Positions 6,567 to 6,687 of a DNA stretch of 6,687 nt are shown piece after piece. Origin of the DNA: CAYJOG01 sp964371695 [NCBI: uncultured bacterium] (GTDB taxonomy: Bacteria > CAYJOG01); NCBI GenBank assembly GCA_964371695.1, contig CAYJOG010000167.1:1-6687 (forward strand), read 5' to 3'. Both the position numbers and the translations under genes were made by a program. A model generated the notes under the pieces. It did no database searches and had not been told where the DNA came from. It saw nothing but the letters and a program-made list of their open reading frames with translations. Position 1 is the first letter of the stretch; every line of letters begins with the position of its first letter.

Positions 6567-6652
6567 CAGTGGGGTGGGCGTCCCGCCCGCCAGAAAAAAT
6601 GGACAAAAAACCATATTTATTTAAATGGCGGGCGAGGACGCCCGCCCCACTG
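6567..6652. repeat. Large inverted repeat of two GC-rich hairpins with an AT-rich centre
   Basis: Left arm 6567-6592 and right arm 6626-6652 are inverted copies differing by one substitution and one indel. Each arm is itself a hairpin: 6573-6580 with 6584-6591 (8 pairs, one G-T, loop TCC) and 6627-6634 with 6639-6646 (8 perfect pairs, loop AGGA, which is TCCT on the other strand). The centre (6593-6625) is A/T-rich. The outermost bases are CAGTGG on each strand. It fits a paired REP/BIME-like repeat in intergenic DNA. From 6653 to the end (A-rich, then GGTGTGGCC) I see nothing identifiable. Confidence 0.65.
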
Positions 6653-6687
6653 AAAGAAAACAGAAAAAGGTGTGGCCTTTTTGCTTC

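Overview
The window is high-GC bacterial chromosome with dense coding on both strands. A hand count over 2341-2400 gives 65% GC. A clearly AT-richer block lies at about 3414-4627; a hand count over 3541-3600 gives 37%. The lineage cannot be fixed from the sequence. A YbbR-domain protein, intrinsic terminators and GC-rich hairpins with a TCC loop fit a free-living bacterium, possibly of the PVC/Planctomycetes-Verrucomicrobia type, but that is a weak inference.

Left part (1-987): the 5' two thirds of an enolase-superfamily (mandelate racemase/muconate lactonizing type) gene runs leftward off the window. Ten bases upstream of its start lies a 157-bp non-coding element (747-903). It has near-perfect 19-bp terminal inverted repeats and is filled by five consecutive hairpins, so it looks like a MITE.

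Centre-left (988-2746, + strand): a two-gene operon encodes a membrane-anchored protein with about four YbbR domains and hypoxanthine phosphoribosyltransferase (hpt). The diadenylate cyclase gene (cdaA) that often accompanies YbbR proteins is not next to it here.

Centre-right (2831-5656, - strand): this is a surface-sugar operon. A Gfo/Idh/MocA NAD-dependent oxidoreductase is transcribed first and a WbpD-type left-handed beta-helix N-acetyltransferase last. Together they match two steps of the UDP-2,3-diacetamido-2,3-dideoxyglucuronate route or a similar amino-sugar pathway. Between them sits an AT-rich two-gene cassette: an unrecognised acidic 141-aa protein followed by a 234-aa PIN-domain nuclease. 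The cassette has its own good promoter match and its first gene appears leaderless. A 7-bp direct repeat (GGTGGAC on the - strand) lies at the two edges. The cassette looks like acquired DNA, possibly a toxin-antitoxin or defence-type module.

Right part (5657-6687): a divergent gene for a class I SAM-dependent methyltransferase ends in an intrinsic terminator whose loop contains the stop codon. The window closes with a large inverted repeat made of two GC-rich hairpins. These share an architecture (8-bp stem, TCC-type loop) with a hairpin between the convergent hpt and wbpD genes.
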